From positions 1-56,656 of the forward strand of contig CAIJXB010000024.1 in assembly GCA_903824495.1 (NCBI GenBank): a DNA stretch of 56,656 nt. The letters run 5' to 3'. Shown piece by piece: positions 42,967-51,891 of the stretch. The number at the start of each line of letters is the position of its first letter. Position 1 is the first letter of the stretch. The position numbers and the translations under genes are program-made. The notes beneath the pieces are model-generated. The model ran no database searches. It was not told the origin of the DNA and saw only the letters and a list, made by a program, of their open reading frames with translations. The stretch is from an uncultured Chlamydiae bacterium. Its GTDB lineage: Bacteria > Chlamydiota > Chlamydiia > Chlamydiales > Rhabdochlamydiaceae.

Positions 42967-45900
42967 ATGTTTGAGCATAAGCAACAAGAGTCCTTTCCTA
43001 GTAGAGAAGGGAGAATATTAGATTTTTGGAAATCGAACGAAATTTTCAAAAAGTCTTTGGACATTAGAAAAGATTCCCCCCTATTTTCCTTCTACGACGG
43101 ACCTCCTTTTGCGACGGGCCTTCCCCACTACGGGCATATTTTAGCTGGGACCATTAAAGACGTAGTTCCTAGATACAAGACGATGAAGGGCTTTAGAGTC
43201 CCTAGACGTTTTGGATGGGATTGCCATGGTCTTCCTGTGGAAAATGAGATCGAAAAGGCTAAGGAGCTTTCAGGAGCTGCGGCTATTGAAGAATTTGGAG
43301 TTCCTGAGTTCAACGAAGAGTGCAGATCGATCGTTCTCAGATACACTAAAGAGTGGCAAAGAACGGTGGACCGGATGGGTCGCTGGGTTTCTTTTGAGGG
43401 GACTTACCATACAATGGACGTTTCTTTCATGGAATCCGTTTGGTGGGTTTTTGGTCAGCTCTATGAAAAAGGCCTTGTTTATGAAGGCTTTAAGGTAATG
43501 CCTTTTTCTGCGCAGCTCGGAACTCCTCTTTCTAACTTCGAAGCTAACTTGAACTATAAGGAAGTGGATGATCCATCCCTTACCGTGACTTTTAAGCTCA
43601 AAGAAGATCCAAGCGTCAGGCTTTTGGTGTGGACGACAACTCCTTGGACCCTGCCTTCAAATCTTGCTATTTTAGCAAAAAAAGACATCACGTATGCCAA
43701 GGTCAAAGAAAAAGAAAGCGGCTCCTTATATATACTTGCTGAAAGCTGTATCCCACGCTTTTTTAAATCAGAAGATCTTTTTGAAATTGTAGAGAAGTTT
43801 TCTGGAGCAGACTTGGCAGGTCTCAAATATGAGCCAATCCTGCCTTACTTCGCAGATCATGCACAGAAGTCTGCTTTTCGCATCATTTTAGATGAAGGTG
43901 TTTCGAGCGAAGAGGGGACAGGCTTTGTACACGCAGCTCCAGCTTTTGGAGAAGTCGACTTTTATGCCTGCACAAGAGAAGGAATTGAGATTGTTTGTCC
44001 GATCGATGCTAATGGGCGCTTTACTGAAGAAGTCCCTGATCTAAAAGGTGTTTATGTAAAAGACGCGGATAAAGAGATCATCAAAAGGCTCAAAAAAGAA
44101 GAGAAAGTATTTCATCATGGACAGATCCGCCATAGATATCCTTTCTGCTGGAGATCCGACACTCCTCTTATTTATAAAGCTGTAAGAACTTGGTTCATCT
44201 CTGTTGAAAAGGTCAAAGACAAAATGCTTAAGGCCAATGAAGAGATCCATTGGGTCCCAGGACATATCCAACATGGAAGATTCGGAAAATGGCTTGAAAA
44301 TGCAAGAGACTGGGCTGTGTCTCGCAACAGATACTGGGGAACTCCTATTCCTCTTTGGCGCAATGTAAAAGGGGAATTGAAGGTTATCTCTTCAATTGCA
44401 GAGCTTGAAAAGAAGACAGGTCAAAAAATCACGGACATCCATAGACATTTCATCGATGATTTAAGTTTTGAAGAGGGAGGAGAAATCTTCCGTCGTATTC
44501 CTGAAGTATTCGATTGCTGGTTTGAATCAGGATCGATGCCTTATGCGCAAAACCACTATCCGTTTGAAAATGAAAAGCAGACGATGGAAGCCTTTCCTGC
44601 TGACTTCATTGCAGAAGGTCTTGATCAAACAAGAGGCTGGTTTTATACGTTGACGGTTCTTGGAGCTGCTTTATTTAATAAACCTGCTTTTAAAAACGTC
44701 ATCGTGAATGGGATCCTTCTTGCAGAAGATGGAAACAAAATGTCCAAGCGGCTCAAAAACTATCCAGAGCCAGATGCCGTATTTAACCAATATGGTGCTG
44801 ACGCTGTGCGTCTTTATCTATTGCATAGCCCTGCTGTGCAGGGAGAAGACTTGAGGTTCTCTGAAAAAGGTGTAGAGCTTGTCTTAAGACAAGCATTAAT
44901 TCCTTTTTGGAACAGTTATATATTCTTCTCTACCTATGCAGAGATCTATAACTGGAAGCCGACTACGCTTCGTAGAGTCCCAGAAGCCGACATCGATAGA
45001 TGGATCTTGTCTCTTTTGCAAAAGCTCATCCAAGATGTCACGATGTCGATGGATGCATATGATTTAAGCAAAGCTGTATCTCCTCTTGTTGACTTTGTTC
45101 AACAACTGACTAACTGGTACATCCGTAGAAGCCGAGGCAGATTCTGGTCAGAAATCGAATCTCAAGATAGAGAAGAAGCCTTTGAGACGCTCTATACTGT
45201 GCTTTTAACGCTATCTAAAGTGGCAGCTCCGTTCATTCCTTTCTTAAGTGAAGCGGTCTATCAACCTCTTCGCAAAGAAAGTGATCCAAGATCAGTCCAC
45301 CTCTGTGATTTTCCTGTAGTAAATACGGGTCTAAGAGATGAAACCTTAGAAGAAGAGATGGCAGCTGTTCAAGCGGTTGTCAGCAGTGGACATGCTCTTC
45401 GTAAAGAGCATAAAATGAAGGTAAGACAACCGCTTTCTAAAGCGCACGTTGTATCCTCCAATGAAAAGATTTTATCTGCACTCAAGCAAAAAAAGCATTT
45501 AATTGCAGAAGAGCTCAATGTGAAAGACATCATCTATCACACAGATGAAACGTCATTCGTTGCTCTTGTTGCAAAGCCTAATTTCAGACTGCTTGGTAAA
45601 AAAGTAGGAAGCAAGATGAATGAAGTTCATAAAGCCGTAGGGCTTTTTGATCAAAAAACCTTAAATCAATTACTATCAGGAAAAACGGTTGAGATCGAGA
45701 TAGGAGGAGAAAAGATTTCTCTTAACTCAGAGGACATCAATGTCGAAAGAAAGGTCCTTGATGGAGTTGTTGCTCACGCCCTAGATGAGATCACGGTTGC
45801 TTTAGATACAGCCCTAACACCAGAGCTTGAAGAAGAAGGTATGGCTCGTGAGATCGTCAACAAAATAAATCTCATGAGAAAAGATCTTGGCTTTGCAGTG

Positions 45901-46089
45901 GCTGACAGGATCTTTGTCGAAATGAAAACATCTCCTAAAGTAGAGACGTGTTTTCATAATCACAAAGACCACATCTGCCATGAAATCTTAGCCCGTACAT
46001 TTACTTTTGTAAATGAGCTTGAAGGGGAAGTTGTTGATCTCAATGGAGAGCCGGCTGTTATTAGTCTTAGGGTTTGTCCTCGGATGTAA
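42967..46089 (+). CDS. ileS: Isoleucyl-tRNA synthetase
   Basis: The 1040-aa class I synthetase charges tRNA-Ile. The HIGH motif is HYGH (54-57) in GLPHYGHILAG, and the KMSKS loop is KMSKR (591-595) in EDGNKMSKRLKNYP. A long editing domain lies between. The C-terminal part resembles the eukaryote-like IleRS subtype found in chlamydiae, which is about 100 residues longer than the E. coli type. The frame reaches ATG 42952, but AAGAGAG sits five bases before ATG 42967, so the latter is preferred. In C. trachomatis lepB follows ileS directly; here another gene lies between them on the opposite strand. Confidence 0.96.
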   Translation: MFEHKQQESFPSREGRILDFWKSNEIFKKSLDIRKDSPLFSFYDGPPFATGLPHYGHILAGTIKDVVPRYKTMKGFRVPRRFGWDCHGLPVENEIEKAKELSGAAAIEEFGVPEFNEECRSIVLRYTKEWQRTVDRMGRWVSFEGTYHTMDVSFMESVWWVFGQLYEKGLVYEGFKVMPFSAQLGTPLSNFEANLNYKEVDDPSLTVTFKLKEDPSVRLLVWTTTPWTLPSNLAILAKKDITYAKVKEKESGSLYILAESCIPRFFKSEDLFEIVEKFSGADLAGLKYEPILPYFADHAQKSAFRIILDEGVSSEEGTGFVHAAPAFGEVDFYACTREGIEIVCPIDANGRFTEEVPDLKGVYVKDADKEIIKRLKKEEKVFHHGQIRHRYPFCWRSDTPLIYKAVRTWFISVEKVKDKMLKANEEIHWVPGHIQHGRFGKWLENARDWAVSRNRYWGTPIPLWRNVKGELKVISSIAELEKKTGQKITDIHRHFIDDLSFEEGGEIFRRIPEVFDCWFESGSMPYAQNHYPFENEKQTMEAFPADFIAEGLDQTRGWFYTLTVLGAALFNKPAFKNVIVNGILLAEDGNKMSKRLKNYPEPDAVFNQYGADAVRLYLLHSPAVQGEDLRFSEKGVELVLRQALIPFWNSYIFFSTYAEIYNWKPTTLRRVPEADIDRWILSLLQKLIQDVTMSMDAYDLSKAVSPLVDFVQQLTNWYIRRSRGRFWSEIESQDREEAFETLYTVLLTLSKVAAPFIPFLSEAVYQPLRKESDPRSVHLCDFPVVNTGLRDETLEEEMAAVQAVVSSGHALRKEHKMKVRQPLSKAHVVSSNEKILSALKQKKHLIAEELNVKDIIYHTDETSFVALVAKPNFRLLGKKVGSKMNEVHKAVGLFDQKTLNQLLSGKTVEIEIGGEKISLNSEDINVERKVLDGVVAHALDEITVALDTALTPELEEEGMAREIVNKINLMRKDLGFAVADRIFVEMKTSPKVETCFHNHKDHICHEILARTFTFVNELEGEVVDLNGEPAVISLRVCPRM

Positions 46090-46093
46090 AATG

Positions 46094-46119
46094 AGGGAAC
46101 CTTATTAGGAAGGTTCCCT
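46094..46119. terminator. Terminator shared by ileS and the convergent 46105 gene
   Basis: AGGGAACCTT (46094-46103) pairs with AAGGTTCCCT (46110-46119) around a six-base loop. The stem includes the last codons (REPS) and stop of the convergent gene. T-tracts are short on both sides, so strength is uncertain. Confidence 0.6.
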
Positions 46120-47673
46120 TAAATTTAGCAAACTAGAGACAAGCTCAAGTTTGTCTTTTTTGATCCACAAATAGATGGGGCGTGGCTTGGGCGGTAATGA
46201 GGCAGCAGGCTTTGATGCCCAGCCATCAGAAGCGATTAAATAGTTATTAAGCAATATCCCCAAAACTTCCGCTGCGCGGTTAATAACTCGGTATTCATCT
46301 TCGAAGCGCGGCTGTCTTATAAAAAGCTGATGCGTTTCTTCGGATTTAGGCTGCAGGATATTGGGATAGTCTTTAAGGTTTGATTTTCTCCAATTAGCTC
46401 CTATCTCTGATAAAACTTGGGTATAAGCAAGTTTAAGCAATTCTAAGTTGTAAGGTTTGTTCTCAGGTTGAGTTCTTTTCAAGTCCCAGCCAGAGACATA
46501 ATCGATGTCCCAATGTGTATCTGTATCTAAGAACTGCTTAGCTGCATGGTTTAATGCTGGCAGAGCGAAACCCATAGAATAGTTTTTTTCTATAGGCAAG
46601 CTTTTAGATCCATCCTCTCTAAATGGCTGTAAATCTAGTTGACGGACAAAACTAAAGAAGTCCTCGTAAACGTCTGGTAGAGTGCGAAAAACCGCAGGTG
46701 CGGTTGGTTTTGCATGTGACAGGGGTTTTGTGTGAAGGGTAGGATCTTCGCCTAAACGGTTTTTTTCAAACATTTTCCACATGGTAGGGATAGTCTTAAA
46801 TCTAGATCTTAGCATTTCTTTAGGTCTGGTAACTTTTGGCATGACCTGAGTCCCTATCTTTCGAATCTTATAGAAGCTATGACCTGCAAAATAGCGAGTA
46901 GTGATTAAATTTTGGTTGCCGATTTCTCTTCTTAGATCGTTTGCTGCTACATTCACTCCTTCGGTATCTTCGATTTTTCTAATGCGATGATCATTCAAAT
47001 CGGAAATAGGGACGATGTGATTCTTATTTGGATCGAGTAGATCATGTTCCCCTATATACGATGTTCCAGCAAAGGTGGCGTCAAGCTGTTTAATGAATAT
47101 CTCGAGCAGAGAAAGAGGGGAAGAAGGATCTTCTCCTTTATAAAAGTCTAGCTTACCAAAAGGAGTCTCGATACTAGGGAATGATCCATCATAGTATAAC
47201 ATGAATCCAGTCTGGGTTTGATAGGTAAAAGGATCTGGTGGGGTTTTCTTCAAAACAGTAAAGTTAGAGACCAAACCTGCACTTTTAGCTTTTCCTATTA
47301 CCTCTACTGCAATCTGATAGATGTTTCGAATGACGGCATAGTTTTCTGCGTGTTCACTTCGACTGATGCGCTCCCAAAGCCATTTTCGAGACCCCACAAT
47401 ATCGAGCTCACATGCAAAATCTTCAGGGGGCCTTTGGTACTTATTTGCTAAGGATGTAAAAAATATGTCTAGGACTCTGGGGTCATTGATAGCTTTATGC
47501 ATAGCCTTGCTCGTGCAAGCTAGAGAGCGTATATCTCGCATAATGACAGGAATATCAGCGTCAGTGATGATGCCTTTTGTTCCCGTGACTTGGGAAGCTA
47601 GACCTAAGATAGCCCCTAAAGAATCATATTGTAATCTTTCAATGGGGGAGAGAGTTGCTGGTGAAATGGTCAT
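46105..47673 (-). CDS. Large hypothetical protein with F-box-like N-terminus; candidate effector
   Basis: The 522-aa protein has no signal peptide or membrane segment. Residues 35-75 (DIPVIMRDIRSLACTSKAMHKAINDP) follow the hydrophobic spacing and the ACTSK-x-IND pattern of the second half of an F-box. Downstream, residues 130-520 show a mixed helical fold with no motif I can name. F-box proteins are common among amoeba-associated chlamydiae as host-directed effectors that plug into ubiquitin ligases; this is the reason for the call, and it is tentative. The gene sits between ileS and lepB, which are adjacent in C. trachomatis, suggesting insertion. Its ribosome site is weak. Confidence 0.5.
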   Translation of the reverse strand: MTISPATLSPIERLQYDSLGAILGLASQVTGTKGIITDADIPVIMRDIRSLACTSKAMHKAINDPRVLDIFFTSLANKYQRPPEDFACELDIVGSRKWLWERISRSEHAENYAVIRNIYQIAVEVIGKAKSAGLVSNFTVLKKTPPDPFTYQTQTGFMLYYDGSFPSIETPFGKLDFYKGEDPSSPLSLLEIFIKQLDATFAGTSYIGEHDLLDPNKNHIVPISDLNDHRIRKIEDTEGVNVAANDLRREIGNQNLITTRYFAGHSFYKIRKIGTQVMPKVTRPKEMLRSRFKTIPTMWKMFEKNRLGEDPTLHTKPLSHAKPTAPAVFRTLPDVYEDFFSFVRQLDLQPFREDGSKSLPIEKNYSMGFALPALNHAAKQFLDTDTHWDIDYVSGWDLKRTQPENKPYNLELLKLAYTQVLSEIGANWRKSNLKDYPNILQPKSEETHQLFIRQPRFEDEYRVINRAAEVLGILLNNYLIASDGWASKPAASLPPKPRPIYLWIKKDKLELVSSLLNLREPS

Positions 47674-47743
47674 AATTAAACAAGATGGGTTAAAAAATAA
47701 TGGTATCCATTATCTGCCTGTGTGACTTTTCAAGAAAGGGTAA

Positions 47744-47783
47744 AAAAATAACGCATCATTTAAAAAAATGATGCGTTATTTTT
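47744..47783 (-). terminator. Long perfect terminator of lepB
   Basis: An 18-bp perfect stem (47744-47761 with 47766-47783) encloses a four-base loop. Read on the minus strand it ends in a run of T, so it terminates the lepB transcript. Confidence 0.85.
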
Positions 47784-47796
47784 CTTTAAAAGAAGA

Positions 47797-49650
47797 TCAA
47801 AGCAGGGGAAGCTTATTTCTTTTTCTTTGATAGAAAGTATATCCTGCAATACTGACTCCCACAATCACCCACATGATCGATCTTGGGAAGTTCATGAAGG
47901 GATAAGGTGGTTGGTTAGGATGTCCAAAGCGGGGCCCAAAAGGCCAGAAAATAAGATCTGGAGCGCCTTTAAGATTTACTTCGGGTACAAAGCCAAACTC
48001 TCTACTGTCAGCGCTCATGGCATGGTTGTCACCGAGTGCAAGATAAGACTTTTCAGGAATGGTAAGCCCAAACTGCTTAATCTCATTAAGGCTTTTAGGA
48101 GCTCCATGATCGATGAAAGGGACATAGATTGGACTTTGCTTCATTTGTTCGCTTTGAGCGAAAATTTCGAGCAGTGGATCCCCTGCAGCGAAAAGAGGTG
48201 ATCCCATAGCGTAGAGAGCTCCGTTTCTAAAATAGACATAGCGAGAAGGGAAGAGAGACGGATAGCTATTAGGGGGAATCACTCTTGTATCAAACTCAAT
48301 ACCCAAATTATAAAAAAGCTGCATCCTTTGAGGATCGAGCTTGTAAAGAGGGTGGTCTTTGTTTAGCTCAAAGCTAAGTCCTTGCCAAGAGATCTTGTAG
48401 GCTTTGCCGTGATAGAATTCATAGGTTCCATCAGGAACATCTGCAAGCTTTGGAAGGAAGGGACTTTGCAAAGCACTTGGAGGTAAACCATAGCGATAGG
48501 CAAATCCATTTTTCACAATAAAGCGGGCTGTATACAGATTGCTAAAGAGAGTTTTGATGTGCTCCATCTCAAGAGGAATAATGGAAGAGCTTAGACCGAT
48601 CATCGGACGGACTCTGCCTCTTAGATCTCTTTTGACTTTGGCTGTTTGTAAGCTTGGGTTGTGCTGTATTTCTAAATAGAGAACGCCTTCAGGAACTCCT
48701 TGCAACGATTCAGTTGTATATTGAAGAACTTGCTGTTTGGTCAAAAGACGGCCCATTCCAAAGTTCTTAATACCCCAAAGATCTCCATAAGTAGGGGGAG
48801 GAGGAATGACTTGGCCTGCATTCACACGAATGGGAAGCATCTGTCCTTCTACTTGACCTGATTCATTAATAAATAGCTTGGCAACGGGTTCATTCATTTG
48901 ATTGATGGTGACGGGAGTGTAGACGCCATTTACTGGTTGGGGAGGAGTTTGGGCTTTTCCCTCAAATTGGATGAACGGGATGTGTTCTATGTGATCGAGC
49001 CTGGAAGGTTGCAGCTCACTTGAAATATCATTGCCGTTTTTATCGATTCCATAAATGAGACCCCCGTAAAAATACAAGGTGTCTCCAGGCTTTCCGATCA
49101 GTCTTTTTACATACTGTTTTTTTCCAGGAAATAGATAAAAATAGCGAGTATCGACATCTCGCATGTCCATGTCTTCACCTGAGAAAACAATAATACCATT
49201 TCTTTGTACAAGCTCCGGGTTAAAATAGATTTGCTTGAGCTTAAACGGTGTATTAATGCCAAAGGTAGTTTTGGATACGATCAAACGATCTTTTTCTTTG
49301 AAAGTCGGACGCATGGATCCTGTTGGGATCTCATAGAGCTCAAAAAGAGTTTGACGGATCAAAAGGGCAAAACAAAGAGCGACTGCAAGGGCAACGACAA
49401 AGCTTTTCCCTTTTTCAAAAGAGCTTTTTGGAAAAAGTTGCTCAGAGAGATTTACCACTGTTTTGGCGCGCTCTTTTGCTTCTTTTTTTTCTTTTTTTAA
49501 GATGGCGTCTTGAAGAGCTTTAAGCTCTGATTCAAAAAGTTTTTTTTGTTCTGGGGATAAACGGGATTGCTTACGCTCGAATAGGTGGAAGCTGTGGGTC
49601 AAAATTTTCGTCGCTTTTCTTAAAGAGGGAGAAGAAAAAAAACTTGTCAT
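47797..49650 (-). CDS. lepB: Signal peptidase I, large chlamydial form
   Basis: The 617-aa protein is an S26 signal peptidase. The catalytic Ser112 is in EIPTGSMRPTF right after the first membrane segment (82-102), and the general-base Lys182 is in QYVKRLIGKPGD. A second conserved block, LGDNHAMSADSREFG, is near residue 555, and a C-terminal membrane segment (SIMWVIVGVSIAGYTFY) follows. E. coli LepB has 324 aa; the extra 300 residues between the conserved boxes are a known chlamydial feature. It removes signal peptides from exported proteins at the inner membrane. The upstream helical segment (30-75) is Lys/Glu rich and may be cytoplasmic. Confidence 0.95.
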   Translation of the reverse strand: MTSFFSSPSLRKATKILTHSFHLFERKQSRLSPEQKKLFESELKALQDAILKKEKKEAKERAKTVVNLSEQLFPKSSFEKGKSFVVALAVALCFALLIRQTLFELYEIPTGSMRPTFKEKDRLIVSKTTFGINTPFKLKQIYFNPELVQRNGIIVFSGEDMDMRDVDTRYFYLFPGKKQYVKRLIGKPGDTLYFYGGLIYGIDKNGNDISSELQPSRLDHIEHIPFIQFEGKAQTPPQPVNGVYTPVTINQMNEPVAKLFINESGQVEGQMLPIRVNAGQVIPPPPTYGDLWGIKNFGMGRLLTKQQVLQYTTESLQGVPEGVLYLEIQHNPSLQTAKVKRDLRGRVRPMIGLSSSIIPLEMEHIKTLFSNLYTARFIVKNGFAYRYGLPPSALQSPFLPKLADVPDGTYEFYHGKAYKISWQGLSFELNKDHPLYKLDPQRMQLFYNLGIEFDTRVIPPNSYPSLFPSRYVYFRNGALYAMGSPLFAAGDPLLEIFAQSEQMKQSPIYVPFIDHGAPKSLNEIKQFGLTIPEKSYLALGDNHAMSADSREFGFVPEVNLKGAPDLIFWPFGPRFGHPNQPPYPFMNFPRSIMWVIVGVSIAGYTFYQRKRNKLPLL

Positions 49651-49690
49651 GAAAAAAACCTAACGTAAAGCGTTTTGGGAGGCAAAACGA

Positions 49691-50383
49691 CTATGAATGA
49701 TTGCTCAAGGACCGTGGATCCCGAAGTCTCTTTTTGATTAAACCATGGGGCAGTTTAAAGAATTTAAGAAATAGGAGCAAGCTTTTGTGAATTCGAGTGA
49801 AAAAGGAAAGCTCTTTTTCTAGTAAGATAAGACCTAGGTGGGAAGGATCTGCTAAATACGCGTTTTGATAGTATTTTTTAGCGAGTTTTTTTTGCTTTAT
49901 TTTCAGGTGGTATCTACAAGCTAAGATCATGAACCCTCTAAATTCCGAGACATGGAATTTATCCTTTTGAGGGAACAAAACAGACAGATCAAAACTTGGG
50001 AAAATCAGAGGGATCAGGTCTTGCTTCTTTTTGCGAAGACACTGATCTGCATAGTTGATTTTAGCAAAGAGATAGTTTGGATAGGCATGATACGACTCGA
50101 CAATCAGTTCTTCAGCTTTAGCAACTTCCTTGTTTTGCAGGTAAGCGAATGTCAAAAGGTTATCTACTAAAGGATTTTTAGGATGCTCCTTTTTCCACTG
50201 CAAAACCTTTTGATAGGTCTTTTGAGGCTGAAGCTGCGCTTCATGTAAAAGATCAACAAACTCTCTTGCTTTAGATTTAGAAAAGTAGGGGAGCAGGTTT
50301 TCTAAAGAGTCTTCGTAAAAGACTCTTGTGTTTTCAATTCGGATTTCCTTTAAAGGGAAGTTTTCAGCAAAGGGGGAAGACAT
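49691..50383 (-). CDS. TPR-like helical repeat protein
   Basis: The 230-aa protein is nearly all helical. Repeats resembling TPR/Sel1 units are visible as NPLVDNLLTFAYLQNKEVAKAEELIVESYHAYPNYLFAKINYAD-type pairs (about residues 70-115) and LKIKQKKLAKKYYQNAYLADPS (about 160-185). It has no signal peptide, and the C-terminus is very basic. Such repeats usually mediate protein-protein contacts. It lies 40 bp upstream of lepB on the same strand and may be co-transcribed. A conserved hypothetical gene is also found next to lepB in C. trachomatis; whether they are orthologues is not shown. Confidence 0.65.
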   Translation of the reverse strand: MSSPFAENFPLKEIRIENTRVFYEDSLENLLPYFSKSKAREFVDLLHEAQLQPQKTYQKVLQWKKEHPKNPLVDNLLTFAYLQNKEVAKAEELIVESYHAYPNYLFAKINYADQCLRKKKQDLIPLIFPSFDLSVLFPQKDKFHVSEFRGFMILACRYHLKIKQKKLAKKYYQNAYLADPSHLGLILLEKELSFFTRIHKSLLLFLKFFKLPHGLIKKRLRDPRSLSNHS

Positions 50384-50491
50384 ATTAGGTTGTTCCTTGA
50401 TAAAATAGGGAGTCTATAGGATCTTTTTTTTCTAAACCACGATTTGTTATGGTATGAGATCTGAAAAAATAGAATTCACTTTGAGGTTTTA

Positions 50492-51325
50492 GTGCACATT
50501 TTACAAAGCTCTTTCTTTTTTGTTTTATTACTTCCGATCTTGATTTTTTCAAACATGAAAGAGAGTTCTTGTGACAGTCATCTTCCTAGCTTCTTAATCA
50601 TAGGAGCTCAAAAGTCTGGAACGAGGGCCTTGTATCGGACTTTGTGTCAGCATCCTCAAGTAGTCTATCGTCCTGGAGAGGTTCATTTTTTTGATATTTT
50701 CTATGATCGAGGTGTCAATTGGTACAAAGATCAATACCCAAAATCTGAGCGCCTAGATGCAATACGAGGGGATAAGAGCCCTTATTATTTATTCCACCCC
50801 TTAGCTCCTGAGAGAGCGCATGCTTTAATCCCGAATGCAAAGGTCATTGTAATTTTAAGGAATCCAATAGATCGGGCTTATTCACAATATTGGATGAACG
50901 TTCGCAGAGGGAGGGAAACACTTTCCTTTCAAGATGCAATTCAAGCGGAAGAAGAGCGATTACAAGGAGAAGAAGATAAGATCTTGGCAAGCGGCATAAC
51001 ATCACCTTCTTCCAATCATAGGCGATATTCTTATTTGTCTAGAGGTATTTACATTGAGCAGTTGATCAGCTGGCTTAGGTATTACCCACTGGAGCAGATG
51101 ACGATTATTTCTTACGATGATTTACGGCAGGATCCTCAAAAAGTAATCAACGAACTTGTGCTGTTTTTAAACTTGCAATCTTACGATGATTTTGATTTTA
51201 AGGTGGGTAAGATTCATGTTTACCCTGACATGGATCCTGCACTACGCGCGGAACTGTCAGATTTTTTTCGTTCACACAATGAAAAGTTAGAGATGCTTTT
51301 GAATAGAAAATTCAACTGGGATTAA
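50492..51325 (+). CDS. Exported sulfotransferase family protein
   Basis: The 277-aa protein has an N-terminal hydrophobic segment (residues 5-21) and a sulfotransferase domain. The 5'-phosphosulfate loop is GAQKSGT (38-44) and the 3'-phosphate motif is RNPIDRAYSQYW (123-134). These bind the sulfate donor PAPS. The closest named group is the heparan/glycan sulfotransferases of animals and their bacterial relatives. It would sulfate a sugar or lipid; the hydrophobic leader suggests membrane or exported location, where PAPS would need to be supplied. The start is GTG at 50492 with GAGG five bases upstream. Confidence 0.82.
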   Translation: MHILQSSFFFVLLLPILIFSNMKESSCDSHLPSFLIIGAQKSGTRALYRTLCQHPQVVYRPGEVHFFDIFYDRGVNWYKDQYPKSERLDAIRGDKSPYYLFHPLAPERAHALIPNAKVIVILRNPIDRAYSQYWMNVRRGRETLSFQDAIQAEEERLQGEEDKILASGITSPSSNHRRYSYLSRGIYIEQLISWLRYYPLEQMTIISYDDLRQDPQKVINELVLFLNLQSYDDFDFKVGKIHVYPDMDPALRAELSDFFRSHNEKLEMLLNRKFNWD

Positions 51326-51473
51326 GGTTCTGATAGAGAAAAAGGCATTGACGGGAAGATGTGATGCTTGTAGATTCATCTGTTTTTCATCATTGAGTTT
51401 TTTTGTTCTACGATGAAATCAAAGGTTCAGGACAATCATTCGATTTCTAAAGACTTAAACTAAAAAGGAATTT

Positions 51474-51683
51474 ATGAGCGCAAAAGATAGCAATGGAACT
51501 CCTCTTAACGAAGGAGACTCTGTAACAGTCATTAAAGATCTAAAGGTAAAAGGGTCTTCGAGTGTCCTTAAAAGAGGCACAAAATTCAAAAATATCCATT
51601 TGACTAATGATGACGAAGAAGTTGAATGTCGAGAGGGCAAATCTACTTTGGTTCTCAAGACTTGCTTTTTGAAAAAATCTTAA
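51474..51683 (+). CDS. PhnA/YjdM C-terminal domain protein, short form
   Basis: The 69-aa protein matches the C-terminal domain of PhnA (YjdM): DSNGTPLNEGDSVTVIKDLK, then VKGSSSVLKRGTKFKNI and LKTCFLKK. The N-terminal zinc-ribbon part of full PhnA (about 110 aa) is absent. Despite the old name, a role in phosphonate use is unproven. AAGGA lies four bases before the ATG. The short form may be complete, since the start and ribosome site look sound. Confidence 0.82.
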   Translation: MSAKDSNGTPLNEGDSVTVIKDLKVKGSSSVLKRGTKFKNIHLTNDDEEVECREGKSTLVLKTCFLKKS

Positions 51684-51891
51684 AATCACGTCTCAAGCTG
51701 TGGAAAACTTGTTGATAACTTCGCCCTTTTTTTCTTATCTGCCTTGTAATGAGTCTTTTGGTTTTTTGAATTGTAAAGATTTTATAAGATGCTTTTTGTT
51801 AGCGACTTACGACTTTGCATCTCTAGGGAAATGCCCTCAGAAGGGTGTGTGAAAAAGGAAATTTTTTTTGTTGACGAAATGTGTTCATAAC
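51684..51891. other. AT-rich intergenic region with DnaA-box-like words
   Basis: No gene is seen here. Three words close to the DnaA box TTATNCACA lie in one orientation on the minus strand: TTTTCCACA (51699-51707), TTATCAACA (51710-51718) and TTATGAACA (51882-51890). Each has one mismatch. T-runs fill the space between. The region is between the PhnA-like gene and the convergent 51892 gene. Confidence 0.35.
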
